From positions 1 to 64,000 of the forward strand of contig JACTMJ010000015.1 in NCBI GenBank assembly GCA_014584705.1: DNA of 64,000 nt, given 5' to 3'. Positions 45,070 through 54,551 of the stretch are shown piece after piece (the first letter of the stretch is position 1; each line of letters opens with the position of its first letter). This DNA comes from Acidobacteriota bacterium (GTDB lineage: Bacteria; Acidobacteriota; Terriglobia; Bryobacterales; Bryobacteraceae). A program made the translations under genes and the position numbers. The notes beneath the pieces are model-generated. The model worked only from the letters and a program-made list of their open reading frames with translations. It ran no database searches and was not told the origin of the DNA.

Positions 45070-45999
45070 ATGCAGCATTACGCGATCGGTGTGGATCTTG
45101 GCGGCACGAACCTGCGCGCGGCCGCGGTGAGCGACGACGGCGAGGTGATTGAACTCCTCGATGCACCAACCAACCACCAGCAAGGGAACGACGCCGTTCT
45201 GGGGGCCATGGCCTCGGCCATCAAGCAATTGCGCGATAAGCATGGCCGCGCGCGCTTGCTCGGCATCGGCGTCGGCGTACCCGGCTTCATCCTCATGGAC
45301 AAGGGCATTATTACGGACTCCCCGAATCTGCCGAGCATGAAGAACTTCCCGATGCGCGATCTGCTGAGCGATCTCGTGGATGCGCCCGTCATCCTCGAAA
45401 ACGACGCGAATGCGGCCGCGCTCGGCGAGAAGTGGAAGGGGGCTGGCCGCGACGTGAGCGACCTGGTGCTCCTTACACTCGGCACGGGCGTCGGAGGCGG
45501 CATCATTCTCAACGGGAAGATCTGGCACGGTATGAAGGGCATGGGCGCGGAGATCGGCCACATCACGGTGAACGCGGCAGGGAACCCCTGCGGCTGTGGC
45601 AATGTGGGCTGCCTTGAAAAACACGCCTCGGCCACCGCACTGGAGGCCATGGCTCGCATGCTGTTTCCGGACCAGAACCTGACGTCGAAAGACCTGAATG
45701 CACTGGCCGACCGGGGCGATGAGAAGGCCCTGATGATCTTCGACCGGATGGGCGACGCGCTGGGAATCGCCATTGCGACGCTCTCGCAGATATTCAACGT
45801 GCCCCGATATCTGCTGGCGGGCGGCGTACTTCCCGCCTGGCCGCATTTTGCGCCGCGCATGCTGCACGAGGCGGAAAGGCGCTCGTTCAACTTCCGCTAT
45901 TGCGGGGATGACAACCGCATCGCACCCGCTGAGTTGGGCGGTCATGCCGGGCTGATCGGCGCGGCGTATCTGCCGATCTCCGGCGGCAAACCGGTTTAG
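45070..45999 (+). CDS. glk: ROK family glucokinase
   Basis: The 309-residue protein has the ROK fold: AIGVDLGGTNLRAAAV for ATP binding, ENDANAAALGE with the catalytic Asp, LGTGVGGGIILNG, and the zinc motif CGCGNVGCLE. This is typical of bacterial glucokinases, though other sugar substrates are possible in ROK. Start chosen as the ATG at 45070 opening the motif; no Shine-Dalgarno is obvious. Xylulokinase follows 65 bp downstream on the same strand, suggesting a sugar-use cluster. Confidence 0.9.
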   Translation: MQHYAIGVDLGGTNLRAAAVSDDGEVIELLDAPTNHQQGNDAVLGAMASAIKQLRDKHGRARLLGIGVGVPGFILMDKGIITDSPNLPSMKNFPMRDLLSDLVDAPVILENDANAAALGEKWKGAGRDVSDLVLLTLGTGVGGGIILNGKIWHGMKGMGAEIGHITVNAAGNPCGCGNVGCLEKHASATALEAMARMLFPDQNLTSKDLNALADRGDEKALMIFDRMGDALGIAIATLSQIFNVPRYLLAGGVLPAWPHFAPRMLHEAERRSFNFRYCGDDNRIAPAELGGHAGLIGAAYLPISGGKPV

Positions 46000-46064
46000 C
46001 GGCAAACCAGTCTAGGAGATAGCCTGGAAGCAGTTTCTTTCTTTCATAAAGGCGGGATTCTCTC

Positions 46065-47561
46065 ATGCTTTGGATGGGAATTGACGTGGGAACGGGCGGT
46101 ACGCGCGCCCTGTTGGTGGATGCGAAAGGAAAGCTTGTCGCCAGTATCACCGCGCCGCACGAAGATATCCGGATGGAAAAGCCCTTCTGGGCCGAACAGC
46201 GCCCGGAGGATTGGTGGGGCGCGGCGCAAAAGGCAATTCGCGGTGTGCTCGCCGAAGCGGGCGTCGATGGCGCGGCGGTGAAAGGCATCGGCATGAGCGG
46301 CCAGATGCACGGCCTGGTTCTGCTCGACAAAGCGAACCAGGTGGTTCGCCCTTCCCTCATCTGGTGTGACCAGCGCAGCCAGCCGCAAGTCGACCGCATC
46401 AACCGCAAGGTGGGGCAGAAGCGAATTCTCGAACTGATCGCCAACCCTGTCCTCACCGGTTTCACTCTGCCCAAACTCCTGTGGGTGCGGGAGCACGAAC
46501 CCGCCAACTACGAAAAGGCCCGGAAGCTGCTTCTGCCGAAGGACTACGTGCGCTTCATGCTCACCGGCGATTTCGCGATGGATGTCGCGGACGCTTCCGG
46601 CACCGCGCTCTTTAGCGTTGCGCACCGCGCCTGGTCAAAGGAGCTTTGCGAAGATCTGGAGATCGACACTGGCCTTCTGCCCCCGTCGATGGAGTGTGTG
46701 GAGCTTGCCGGCAAGATCTCGAAGGCCGCGGCCGCGCTCACCGGCCTCAAGGAAGGGACGCCCGTTGTGGCGGGCGCGGGGGACCAGGCGGCCAGCGCCG
46801 TCGGCAGCGGCACGGTTGCGCCAGGCACGGTCTCCTGCACCATCGGCACCTCCGGCGTCGTCTTCGCGCACATGGAAAAACTGGCCTACGACCCCCAAGG
46901 CCGCGTCCACACGTTCTGCCACGCCGTGCCCGGCAAATGGCACGTGATGGGCGTAACGCAAGGCGCCGGGCTCAGTCTGCAATGGTTCCGCAATCAACTC
47001 GCCCCCGGCACGGATTACGACTGCCTCACCGCCGAAGCAGGTCTGGCCGCTCCGGGCTCTCAAGGGCTGGTCTGGCTCCCGTACCTGATGGGCGAGCGGA
47101 CGCCTCACCTCGATGCGGGCGCGCGCGGCGGCTGGATCGGTCTCACCGCCCGGCACACGCGCGCTGATCTGATCCGCTCCGTGCTCGAAGGCGTCACCTT
47201 CAGCCTCCAGGACTGTCTGCAACTTGTGGAGGCGCTGGGCGTGGATGTGCACACGGTGACCGCCTCCGGCGGCGGGGCGAAGAGCGCCTTTTGGCGTCAA
47301 ATGCTGGCCGATGCGTTCGAAAAGAAAATCAATGTGCTGGCCACACAGGAAGGGTCCGCGTACGGCGCGGCACTGCTGAGCCTGGTGGGTACGGGCGAGT
47401 TCGAATCCGTCGAAGCCGTCTGCCGCGAAGCCATCGTCGTCCAGGCCGCCGTGGTGCCGCGCCCCCACGAGTCGCACATTTACCGGGGGCTTTTCGAAGT
47501 ATACCGGGCAATTTATCCCGCGCTTCGGCCCATCTTCCGGCTGCAGAACAATCTGTCCTAG
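46065..47561 (+). CDS. xylB: Xylulokinase
   Basis: The 498-residue FGGY kinase has MGIDVGTGGTRALLVD, the xylulokinase-type GMSGQMHGLVLLD, SLIWCDQRS, and in the second domain GAGDQAASAVGSG and the closing ATP region TASGGGAKSAFWRQMLAD. It phosphorylates D-xylulose for entry into the pentose phosphate path. No xylose isomerase or regulator is seen beside it. It follows the ROK kinase on the same strand. Confidence 0.93.
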   Translation: MLWMGIDVGTGGTRALLVDAKGKLVASITAPHEDIRMEKPFWAEQRPEDWWGAAQKAIRGVLAEAGVDGAAVKGIGMSGQMHGLVLLDKANQVVRPSLIWCDQRSQPQVDRINRKVGQKRILELIANPVLTGFTLPKLLWVREHEPANYEKARKLLLPKDYVRFMLTGDFAMDVADASGTALFSVAHRAWSKELCEDLEIDTGLLPPSMECVELAGKISKAAAALTGLKEGTPVVAGAGDQAASAVGSGTVAPGTVSCTIGTSGVVFAHMEKLAYDPQGRVHTFCHAVPGKWHVMGVTQGAGLSLQWFRNQLAPGTDYDCLTAEAGLAAPGSQGLVWLPYLMGERTPHLDAGARGGWIGLTARHTRADLIRSVLEGVTFSLQDCLQLVEALGVDVHTVTASGGGAKSAFWRQMLADAFEKKINVLATQEGSAYGAALLSLVGTGEFESVEAVCREAIVVQAAVVPRPHESHIYRGLFEVYRAIYPALRPIFRLQNNLS

Positions 47562-47665
47562 CGCGCCCCGGCACGAAGGAATTCCCTTGCGCCGGAGCGC
47601 GCGCTCCGTTATCGTCAATCCAATGGCCCTCGGCGGTGCCTCGGGCCGGGAAAGAGCGGAGAACC

Positions 47666-48004
47666 GTGCGCCCGCCCAGCAGGACGAATTCGAATATCAC
47701 CACCATCGTGGCGTTCTACGTCATCGCCGCCGTCTGGCTCTACGATTTGAAGGCGCGCAACCTGCCCGCCCTCATCGAAATGTTCGCGGACTATTTCACC
47801 CTCCCCCTGCGCTACATGTTCCGCCCGTTTTATCCGCTAATGAAACCGTTCGGCTGGGTGATCGCCGACGGTGCGGACCTCCCGAACGCCTATGGAATCG
47901 TCGCGGGCACCGCCATCTGGGTGCTGATTCTGATCTTCGTCGCCTGGATCTTTTCGGCCAAGCCGGATAAGAAGCGGGAGCACGAAGAATACTGGGGCGG
48001 ATAG
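47666..48004 (+). CDS. Small membrane protein of unknown function
   Basis: The 112-residue protein has an N-terminal helix (TIVAFYVIAAVWLYDL) and a second at the C-terminus (GTAIWVLILIFVAWIF), with an aromatic middle (YFTLPLRYMFRPFYPLMKPFGW). It ends with a basic and then acidic tail. The start is a GTG at 47666 with GGAG five bases before. I do not recognise the family. It lies between xylB and a Gfo/Idh/MocA gene on the same strand. Confidence 0.6.
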   Translation: MRPPSRTNSNITTIVAFYVIAAVWLYDLKARNLPALIEMFADYFTLPLRYMFRPFYPLMKPFGWVIADGADLPNAYGIVAGTAIWVLILIFVAWIFSAKPDKKREHEEYWGG

Positions 48005-48122
48005 CTGTCCTGTTTCGCGACCCTGCTGATTCCCTGCCCCGTTCCTGGAACCACACTTTTCCGCTCCCGACGCTTCGCTCCCCCGTGAATTTCGATACGA
48101 TGTTCCCGGAGGAGAACATAGG

Positions 48123-49250
48123 ATGAATCGAAGGCATTTCCTGATGAGCGGGCTCGCCGCGAGTTCGCTGGCGTTGAGCCGCAAGACGGCGGCGCAATCG
48201 CCGAACAGCAGGCTGAACACCGGCTTCATTGGCCTGGGAAATCGTGGCGGGCACGTCATGAAGTCCATCAAGGATCTTCCCGGAATTCAGATCACCGCGC
48301 TCTGCGACATCAAGCCGGACCGCCTCGACGCCGCCGCCACCGTGGCCGCCGCATCCAAGCCCAAGACGTATACCGATTGGCGGGAACTCCTGATCCAGCC
48401 CGACCTCGACGTGGTCTTCATCGACACCCCCTGCGATTTGCACGTCCCCATGGCTCTCGCCGCCATGGACGCGAACAAGCATATCTATTGCGAGAAGCCC
48501 GCCGGCATCAAGGCGGACGAGATCGGCTGGTTTTACCGCGAGGGGAAAGACTACGGCAAGGTTATTTGCATCGGGCAGCAAATGCGCTCCGAGGCCAAAC
48601 TCCGTAAGACGATCGACTGGATACAGGACGGCAACCTGGGGCGCATCGTCATGGTAAAGGCGCAGCGCCACGCCTCTGAAGATCTCGATCACAACGGCTC
48701 GTCGGCGGACTGGTTTTTCTACAACTGGAGATCGGGAGACGTCCTCGTGGAAATGAGCGTCCACAACCTCGACGTCTGCAACTGGGCCGTGGGCGAATAC
48801 CCCGCACGCGCGGCGGGTTTCGGCGGCAATCTGCTCTATATCAACGAACCGCCCGGCCGCAATACGATGGACGGCTATTCGCTCACCTACGACTATCCCG
48901 GCGGCGTGAAGCTGAGCTACACCCAGGTCTTTTTCCACCCCTCAAAAATGCCCGGCGGCGGCCAGTACATCAATGTTTACGGCGAAAAGGGCGCCGTGGA
49001 GTTGATGAGCGGCACCTTCTATCCGCATGACAGGAACGCGCAGCCGGTGAAACTCGCGGATGATGTGAAGAATACGGCGACCGCCCACCAGGAGCGCTTC
49101 TTTGAGGCGATCCGCACCGGAAGCAAGTCGCCCGCCGATATCGCGGTGGGCTGTTCCGGCGCGCTCACGGCAATTATGGGACGCGAAGCGATCTACCAGA
49201 AGCGCGTAACGACCTGGAAAGAGATGGGCGTCGATATCGCCAAAGCCTGA
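48123..49250 (+). CDS. Tat-exported Gfo/Idh/MocA family oxidoreductase
   Basis: The 375-residue protein begins with a Tat-like signal (NRRHFLMSGLAASSLALS). A Rossmann fold follows (TGFIGLGNRGGHVMKSI) and the family motif EKP in CEKPAGIKADE. The second domain has WFFYNWRSGDVLVEMSVHNLDV with a catalytic-type His. Exported members with bound NAD act on glycosides in related soil bacteria, for example by redox-assisted cleavage. The ATG at 48123 has GGAGG upstream. A terminator follows. Confidence 0.9.
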   Translation: MNRRHFLMSGLAASSLALSRKTAAQSPNSRLNTGFIGLGNRGGHVMKSIKDLPGIQITALCDIKPDRLDAAATVAAASKPKTYTDWRELLIQPDLDVVFIDTPCDLHVPMALAAMDANKHIYCEKPAGIKADEIGWFYREGKDYGKVICIGQQMRSEAKLRKTIDWIQDGNLGRIVMVKAQRHASEDLDHNGSSADWFFYNWRSGDVLVEMSVHNLDVCNWAVGEYPARAAGFGGNLLYINEPPGRNTMDGYSLTYDYPGGVKLSYTQVFFHPSKMPGGGQYINVYGEKGAVELMSGTFYPHDRNAQPVKLADDVKNTATAHQERFFEAIRTGSKSPADIAVGCSGALTAIMGREAIYQKRVTTWKEMGVDIAKA

Positions 49251-49273
49251 ACGCATTCGAATCGCTTAATGCG

Positions 49274-49310
49274 AAGGGCCACGGGAGGCAGCCGCCCCGC
49301 GTGGCCCTTT
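49274..49310 (+). terminator. Terminator after the Gfo/Idh/MocA gene
   Basis: AAGGGCCACG pairs with CGTGGCCCTT (10 bp), with further C/G pairs inside the loop, followed by TTTGTG. It lies between two convergent genes and may serve both strands. Confidence 0.7.
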
Positions 49311-49333
49311 GTGCTTTGCTGGCCGGAACACGC

Positions 49334-50344
49334 CTACTTGAGCAGTTTCTTCATCTCGTTCTCCACCTGCTTGTAGCCGGCGGGAACGGCAAAGTGGCTC
49401 TCATCCACGGGCGCGGTGGAAAAATCGAACTGACGCACAGCCATTTCCATCAGCGCGGCGGAACCGCCGTTCGCGGACTCATTGGCCTGTGGCTCGTTCT
49501 TCTTGCGTCCGAACCCGCCAAACCCTCCCATGCCGCGCAGCACGCCGGCCACGCCTGGCTGTTCTCCGGAATCCGCTTCCGGCTTGTCTTCCGGAATCTT
49601 CCCGGATTCCGTCATCACCGCGTTCAGATTTCCCGCCGAGGCCATCCGCATGACCATCAGCACCGGCACTCCCTGCATAGCACCCGCGTGCTGCCGGAAC
49701 TCCTTCATCGCTTCCTCGAAGCCCTTCTGCTTCATCATCGCGCCCATCATCCCCAGGTTCGGCCCGCCGAAGCCCATCAGCTTCTCGCCCATGCGCTTGT
49801 GAAAGGCCGTCAACTCGGCACTGCCGGAAACCGACGTGGAAAGCCACATGTCGTTCACCATTTCCATCGCGCCGGAGTTCCCCTTCTCATCGGAACTCTC
49901 GATCGTGATCGCCACGGCGGTGAGCTTGGCGGGATATCCGTACACGTCCTGCGACTTCTTGCCGTCGCGAATATCCACCTTGTAGCGAATGTTAGCTTCG
50001 CCCTTCTTGCCGTTCATCTTCTCGCTCATCTTCGCCATCGCCTGCTGCATCTCCGCGAAGGTCATCACGGAGTACGTACGCTTGTCGTTGTTGACAGTCG
50101 TGATGGTGTCCGCATCGAGATCGTAAATCGTCACCGTATCGCCCGTCTGTGTGGCGAGCTTGTTGCCCTTGATGTACGTGGCCCCGAGCATCGCTTCCCG
50201 GGCGGACTTCGACATCTTCATTGCCATCTTCATCGCGCCGGCCATCGCGCCGCCGACAATCTTCGATTCCTGCTTGTAGCTGAAATCCGCGAACGCGGAT
50301 ACCGCCGCCAGCGCCAAAACCAACGAAATTCGAATCACTCGCAT
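49334..50344 (-). CDS. Exported protein of unknown function, DUF4412-like
   Basis: The 336-residue protein has a signal peptide (ISLVLALAAVSAFA). It then reads as a beta-rich domain of the DUF4412 style (ATYIKGNKLATQTGDTVTIYDLDADTITTVNNDKRTYSVMT, DVYGYPAKLTAV). A Met-rich stretch (MGAMMKQKGFEEAMKE...), a Gly/Phe-rich linker and a helical tail follow. Similar proteins are common in Acidobacteriota, and none has a known role. The ATG at 50344 has AGGAGG upstream. Confidence 0.7.
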   Translation of the reverse strand: MRVIRISLVLALAAVSAFADFSYKQESKIVGGAMAGAMKMAMKMSKSAREAMLGATYIKGNKLATQTGDTVTIYDLDADTITTVNNDKRTYSVMTFAEMQQAMAKMSEKMNGKKGEANIRYKVDIRDGKKSQDVYGYPAKLTAVAITIESSDEKGNSGAMEMVNDMWLSTSVSGSAELTAFHKRMGEKLMGFGGPNLGMMGAMMKQKGFEEAMKEFRQHAGAMQGVPVLMVMRMASAGNLNAVMTESGKIPEDKPEADSGEQPGVAGVLRGMGGFGGFGRKKNEPQANESANGGSAALMEMAVRQFDFSTAPVDESHFAVPAGYKQVENEMKKLLK

Positions 50345-50456
50345 CAGGAACGTCCTTCCTCCTCTTGCTCCGTCCAATCTGCTTCAAGCATAAGTCCGCG
50401 CGAAACGCGCGTAAACTAGTGGACTCAATGACTATCGCGAAACAGGAGGCGGAAAG

Positions 50457-51221
50457 GTGCAAAGCAGCGAAGATTTTCTACGCGGCAAGGTGGCCGTGGT
50501 CACCGGAGCAAGCAAAGGATTGGGGCGTGCAATGGCGGTTTCCCTTGGCGGCGCGGGCGTCCGCGTCGTGCTGGTGGCGCGGAATGAAGCGCAACTCGCC
50601 GAGACGCGCTCCCTCGTCGAAGCCGCTGGCGGCACGGCGGAAGCCTTCCCGGCCGACATTACCGTGGAGTCTTCCGTGCGCGCGCTCGAAGCGCATCTGC
50701 GCGATGCTTACGGAGCCGTTCACATCCTGATCAACAACGCCGGGGTCAACCTCCGCAAGCCCGTCACGGATTTCACCCTCGACGAGTGGAATTGGGTGCT
50801 CACCACCAACGTCACCAGCGCGTTTCTGATGACGCGCGCCTGCGTGCCGCTCATGAAAGGCCATGGCTACGGCCGCATCCTGATGATGACGTCGATGATG
50901 AGCCACATCTCCCTGCCGGAGCGCACCGCCTATTCGGCAAGCAAAGCGGCACTCCTCGGCATGGTGAAAGCGCTCTCGCTCGAACTTGCGCCGGAAGGCA
51001 TCACGGTGAACGGCATCAGCCCCGGACCCTTCCTCACCGAAATGAATCTGCCCCTGGTGCAGGATGAGGAGAAGAACCGGATGTTCCTCTCGAACATCCC
51101 GGTGGGCCGCTGGGGAGATCCCAAGGATATCGGCTCGCTCGCACTCTATCTGTGCCGCCCCGAAGCGTGCTTCCTCACCGGCACGGACATTGTGATTGAC
51201 GGCGGCTGGACGGCGAAATAG
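50457..51221 (+). CDS. SDR family oxidoreductase (FabG-like)
   Basis: The 254-residue enzyme has VVTGASKGLGRAMA, NNAGVN, catalytic YSASK and the ending TGTDIVIDGGWTAK. This is a classical SDR, close in style to gluconate 5-dehydrogenase and 3-ketoacyl-ACP reductase. The start is a GTG at 50457 with AGGAGG upstream. It is divergent from the DUF4412-like gene; the sugar-related neighbours suggest a sugar or polyol dehydrogenase. Confidence 0.88.
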   Translation: MQSSEDFLRGKVAVVTGASKGLGRAMAVSLGGAGVRVVLVARNEAQLAETRSLVEAAGGTAEAFPADITVESSVRALEAHLRDAYGAVHILINNAGVNLRKPVTDFTLDEWNWVLTTNVTSAFLMTRACVPLMKGHGYGRILMMTSMMSHISLPERTAYSASKAALLGMVKALSLELAPEGITVNGISPGPFLTEMNLPLVQDEEKNRMFLSNIPVGRWGDPKDIGSLALYLCRPEACFLTGTDIVIDGGWTAK

Positions 51222-51263
51222 CCGCTCCAGCCGGCACCGGCGGTCTATCGCAATGCGGCGCGC

Positions 51264-52193
51264 CTATTCCGGCAGACGCTGGCCGAAAAGCCATTCCACC
51301 AGCCCCGGTTCCGCGTAGGCTTTCCCGGCGATATTGTGCCCCATGCCGGGATACTCGCTATAGCGCACGCTGGATCCCGCGGCCTCAATCGCCCGCACCA
51401 TTTCCCGCGCGCGTGAGACGGGCACCTGCGAATCCAGCTCACCATGAAAGGCCCAGACCGCGGTTGCATTGGCCGCTACCGCACCAGGGTCGCCGCCGCC
51501 GCAGACCGGTACGATTGCGGCGAAACGCCCTGGGTAACGGGTGTAGGCCAGCCAGGCTCCAAACCCTCCCATGGAAGGCCCGGTCAAATAGAGACGGCGG
51601 CGGTCCACTGGATATCGGGCTTCGAGTGAATCCAGGATCTCCAGCACCAGCACCAGCGCCTCCTTTGGCCGGGGGTCTCCCTTAGCCGGGGCGCGCCAGG
51701 CCCGCACCCAGGTCTCACCGGGAGCGGGTTCGGACTGAGGGACGACCACGATACTCGGGTGACCGCGCTGCACATCCTCGCGCGTAAAGAGATCCACCGC
51801 CGCGCGCTGCCCCCCATTGAGAGCCGCGCCATTCCCATCCCCGCTCGCACTGCTCCCGTGGAGAATCGTCACTACCGGCAGCAAACCCGCGACACGCCCG
51901 GCGGGCAGCGCCAGATAGTAGCGGAGTGTTTCGCCGCTCGCGCTCACGAAGCGGCAATCGAGCCACGGCGCTCTTGGGCCGACTGTGCATTCGGGCGGTG
52001 GCGTCAGGGTGGTGGACGACCCCGCCGGGGCCCGTTCCGCTTTCGATGGCTCTGGGACCGGCGAGGGCGTCGGCTTCACGGGGCCGCCCACCGGCACCGG
52101 CACGCGCTGCCGCTTCTTCGCGCAGCCGGTGAACCCGAGCAGCACGAGCACCAGCCCCAACAGGACGAGCCAGCCGTTTGCGTACCGCGGCAT
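51264..52193 (-). CDS. Lipoprotein alpha/beta-hydrolase, PHB depolymerase/esterase-like
   Basis: The 309-residue protein starts with a lipoprotein signal (LVLLGLVLVLLGFTGC). A Pro-rich linker follows, then an alpha/beta hydrolase with the nucleophile elbow GPSMGGFG and an oxyanion region VTILHGSSASG. The catalytic Asp is probably in WAFHGELDSQVP and the His in YPGMGHNI. The fold type is that of feruloyl/acetyl-xylan esterases and PHB depolymerases. It is probably attached to the inner face of the outer membrane and may remove esters from plant polysaccharide. Confidence 0.85.
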   Translation of the reverse strand: MPRYANGWLVLLGLVLVLLGFTGCAKKRQRVPVPVGGPVKPTPSPVPEPSKAERAPAGSSTTLTPPPECTVGPRAPWLDCRFVSASGETLRYYLALPAGRVAGLLPVVTILHGSSASGDGNGAALNGGQRAAVDLFTREDVQRGHPSIVVVPQSEPAPGETWVRAWRAPAKGDPRPKEALVLVLEILDSLEARYPVDRRRLYLTGPSMGGFGAWLAYTRYPGRFAAIVPVCGGGDPGAVAANATAVWAFHGELDSQVPVSRAREMVRAIEAAGSSVRYSEYPGMGHNIAGKAYAEPGLVEWLFGQRLPE

Positions 52194-52330
52194 CAATCTT
52201 CCAGTGTAGGCGCACGGCATGTGGGTGCACGGCATGGGCTTCCATCCGCCCGTGCGGTTATATACTCTTGGTCAACCGCGCCCCGCCTCCCCGGGGCACG
52301 TCACACGCTCCCTCGAAAGGAAACCTGCGT

Positions 52331-53545
52331 ATGAACCCCAACGCCGACTCTTCCCCCCGCCGTGAATTTCTGAAAGCGGCCGCCACCACAGGCATCCTGG
52401 TGGCGAAGCCCGAAACGGTTTTCGGTTCCCAGGCCAATTCCGCCGTGGAAGTGGGCCTTGTCGGTTGCGGAGGCCGCGGCAACTGGATCGCGCCTTTCTT
52501 CCCGGAGTTCGCCGGAGCGCGCATCGTCGCCGCTGCCGAAGTGATCAAAGATCGCCTCGATTCTACACGCGACAAGCTCAAGGTGGACGCTTCACGCGCC
52601 TACTACGGTCCGGAAGCGTATAAGGAACTGGCGCATTCGAAGCTTGACGCCGTCATTTTGGAAACACCGCCCATCTTTCGGCCGCAGCATGCGGAGGAAG
52701 CGGTGAAGGCGGGCAAGCACGTTTATCTCGCGAAACCGGTGGCCGTTGACGTCCCCGGCTGCAAGAGCATTCTCGAGATCGAAAAGACGGCCCGCGCGAA
52801 GAAGCTCAGCTATTGGGTAGATTTCCAATCCCGCGCCAGCCAGGTTTTTCAGGACGTGGCGTCCCGCATCCATCGCGGCGATCTCGGCAAGCCCGCCTTC
52901 GCGCAGATTTTCTATTATGCCGGGCGGCCCGCCCCGGATAAGGGAACTCCCGGAATGGATCCGGGCGAGCGCCAGATCCTGAACTTTTACATGGACCGCG
53001 TCACCGGCGGTGACATCATCGTGGAGCAGAACATCCACGTCATCGACATGGCCAACTGGTATCTGAATGCGCACCCGCTGCAAGCCAGCGGCACGGGCGG
53101 CCGCACGGATTGGAGCGGCACCAAGTATGACGCGCAGGATGCCTACGACCACTTCGCGGTCAACTTCTGGTATCCCGGCAACGTACACGCCTCCTTCAGT
53201 TCGCACCAGTTGGGGCACTTCAGCGATCTCTGCGTGCGGGTCTTCGGCATCAACGGCGCGGCGGACACCCACTACGGCGGATCCGTGCGCATCACGGGGC
53301 CGAACGCCTGGATGGGCACGGAGAAAGACGACACTTTCCGCCAGGGCGCTATCAACAACGTCGTCGCGTTCATCCGCAGCGTCCGCGAGGAGACTCCAAT
53401 CTACAATGCGGAAGAATCCGTGAAAAGCAATCTCACGGCCATCCTCGGGCGCATGGCGGCTTACGCCAACGGACCCATCGTCACCTGGGATGAGATGATG
53501 AAATCCACGGAACGCTACGAAGCAAACTTGAAGTTGAGGTGGTAA
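52331..53545 (+). CDS. Tat-exported Gfo/Idh/MocA family oxidoreductase
   Basis: The 404-residue protein has a Tat-like signal (RREFLKAAATTGILVA), a Rossmann fold (EVGLVGCGGRGNWIAPF) and the motif AKPVAVDVPG in place of EKP. In the second domain QNIHVIDMANWYLNA gives the usual His/Asp region. Start ATG at 52331 with AAAGGAAA upstream. The sugar isomerase-like gene follows five bases downstream and is probably cotranscribed, a pairing common in glycoside-processing clusters. Confidence 0.9.
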   Translation: MNPNADSSPRREFLKAAATTGILVAKPETVFGSQANSAVEVGLVGCGGRGNWIAPFFPEFAGARIVAAAEVIKDRLDSTRDKLKVDASRAYYGPEAYKELAHSKLDAVILETPPIFRPQHAEEAVKAGKHVYLAKPVAVDVPGCKSILEIEKTARAKKLSYWVDFQSRASQVFQDVASRIHRGDLGKPAFAQIFYYAGRPAPDKGTPGMDPGERQILNFYMDRVTGGDIIVEQNIHVIDMANWYLNAHPLQASGTGGRTDWSGTKYDAQDAYDHFAVNFWYPGNVHASFSSHQLGHFSDLCVRVFGINGAADTHYGGSVRITGPNAWMGTEKDDTFRQGAINNVVAFIRSVREETPIYNAEESVKSNLTAILGRMAAYANGPIVTWDEMMKSTERYEANLKLRW

Positions 53546-53550
53546 TCGAA

Positions 53551-54384
53551 ATGTCCTGGTCCCGAAGAGCATTCCTGGCAGGGGGGATTGCGGCGATGGC
53601 AATGCCCGCCCTTCCCCGCCCCGCCGGGTTGAAATTGGGCGTGATGGATGGCGTGATGGGTCTGCCCATGAAGCCCGAAGCCTTCGCCAAGGCGAAAGAA
53701 CTGGGCTTCGAAGGTGTGCAGGTAACGCTGGGCCGCGCGCGCAAAGGCACCGCGCTGCCTCTCGCCGACCGCGCGCTCCAGGATGCGATCCTGGACGCAT
53801 CTTCGCAATCCGGCATCCCGATTGTCTCAACCTACCTCGATGTACTGCACGATGTTTGCCTGGGACAATCCCCGGAAGCCGCGCAGCGCGTGCTCGATGG
53901 CATTCGCATCACCAAGGCGCTCCAAGCGCCAATCCTGATGACGGTGTTCTTCGGCAAGTGCGAATTGAACACGCACGGCGCGACGGAAAAGGTGGTTGAA
54001 GCCTTCCGCTACCTCACACCGGCAGCCACCGACGAGGGTATCGTACTCGGCTTAGAGAGTCTTCTCACCGCCAAGCAGACCCTCTATGTTCTCGAAAAAG
54101 TGAATTCGCCCGCGCTCAAGGTGTACTACGACGTGGGCAATGCCGCGAACATGATCGGAACGGATCCCGCGGCCGAACTGCAAATTTTCGGCGGCGATCA
54201 GGTTTGCCAGTTGCACTTCAAGGATAAGAGCTATCTGGGTACGGGCAAGGTGGACATGCCCAGTGTCTACCAGGCCCTCGACTCCATCAGCTTCGAAGGC
54301 TACGGGGTGCTCGAAACCGGGTCACCGTCCAAGAACATCGACGCGGATCTCAAGCGAAATCTCGAGTATCTGGCTGGGCTGTAG
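53551..54384 (+). CDS. Tat-exported sugar phosphate isomerase/epimerase family protein
   Basis: The 277-residue protein has a Tat-like signal (SRRAFLAGGIAAMAMPAL) and a TIM barrel of the xylose isomerase-like AP-endonuclease-2 superfamily. Metal ligands are likely Glu in GIVLGLESL, Asp in VYYDVGNAAN, His in CQLHFKDKSY, and Glu near GYGVLETGS. It could be a 3-keto-glycoside hydratase, isomerase or epimerase acting with the Gfo/Idh/MocA protein just upstream. The start at 53551 is preferred to an in-frame GTG at 53539. Confidence 0.88.
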   Translation: MSWSRRAFLAGGIAAMAMPALPRPAGLKLGVMDGVMGLPMKPEAFAKAKELGFEGVQVTLGRARKGTALPLADRALQDAILDASSQSGIPIVSTYLDVLHDVCLGQSPEAAQRVLDGIRITKALQAPILMTVFFGKCELNTHGATEKVVEAFRYLTPAATDEGIVLGLESLLTAKQTLYVLEKVNSPALKVYYDVGNAANMIGTDPAAELQIFGGDQVCQLHFKDKSYLGTGKVDMPSVYQALDSISFEGYGVLETGSPSKNIDADLKRNLEYLAGL

Positions 54385-54444
54385 GGCAACGACGGCGCCA
54401 GTCCGGCGTCCCGGAGGGATCGCCCCCTTCGCGACCCGCCCTCC

Positions 54445-54546
54445 ATGGGAGCCGGGCGGGCGTATCCGCCCCAAGTGCTATTCTGGAACCACTGGCTTGG
54501 TGTTGCCTCAGGAATGTCCACCCGAGCCCCGCGGCTCCCCCGTTGA
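54445..54546 (+). promoter_or_regulatory. Candidate trp leader peptide before trpE(G)
   Basis: A 33-codon frame (54445-54546) reads ...FWNHWLG... with two Trp codons three apart. It ends at a TGA six bases before the trpE(G) ATG. GAGCC and GGCTC (54524-54537) can pair after the Trp codons. Trp-codon leaders regulate trpE(G) in rhizobia. There is no Shine-Dalgarno for the leader and no T-run, so this is only a possibility. Confidence 0.25.
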
Positions 54547-54551
54547 ATTTC

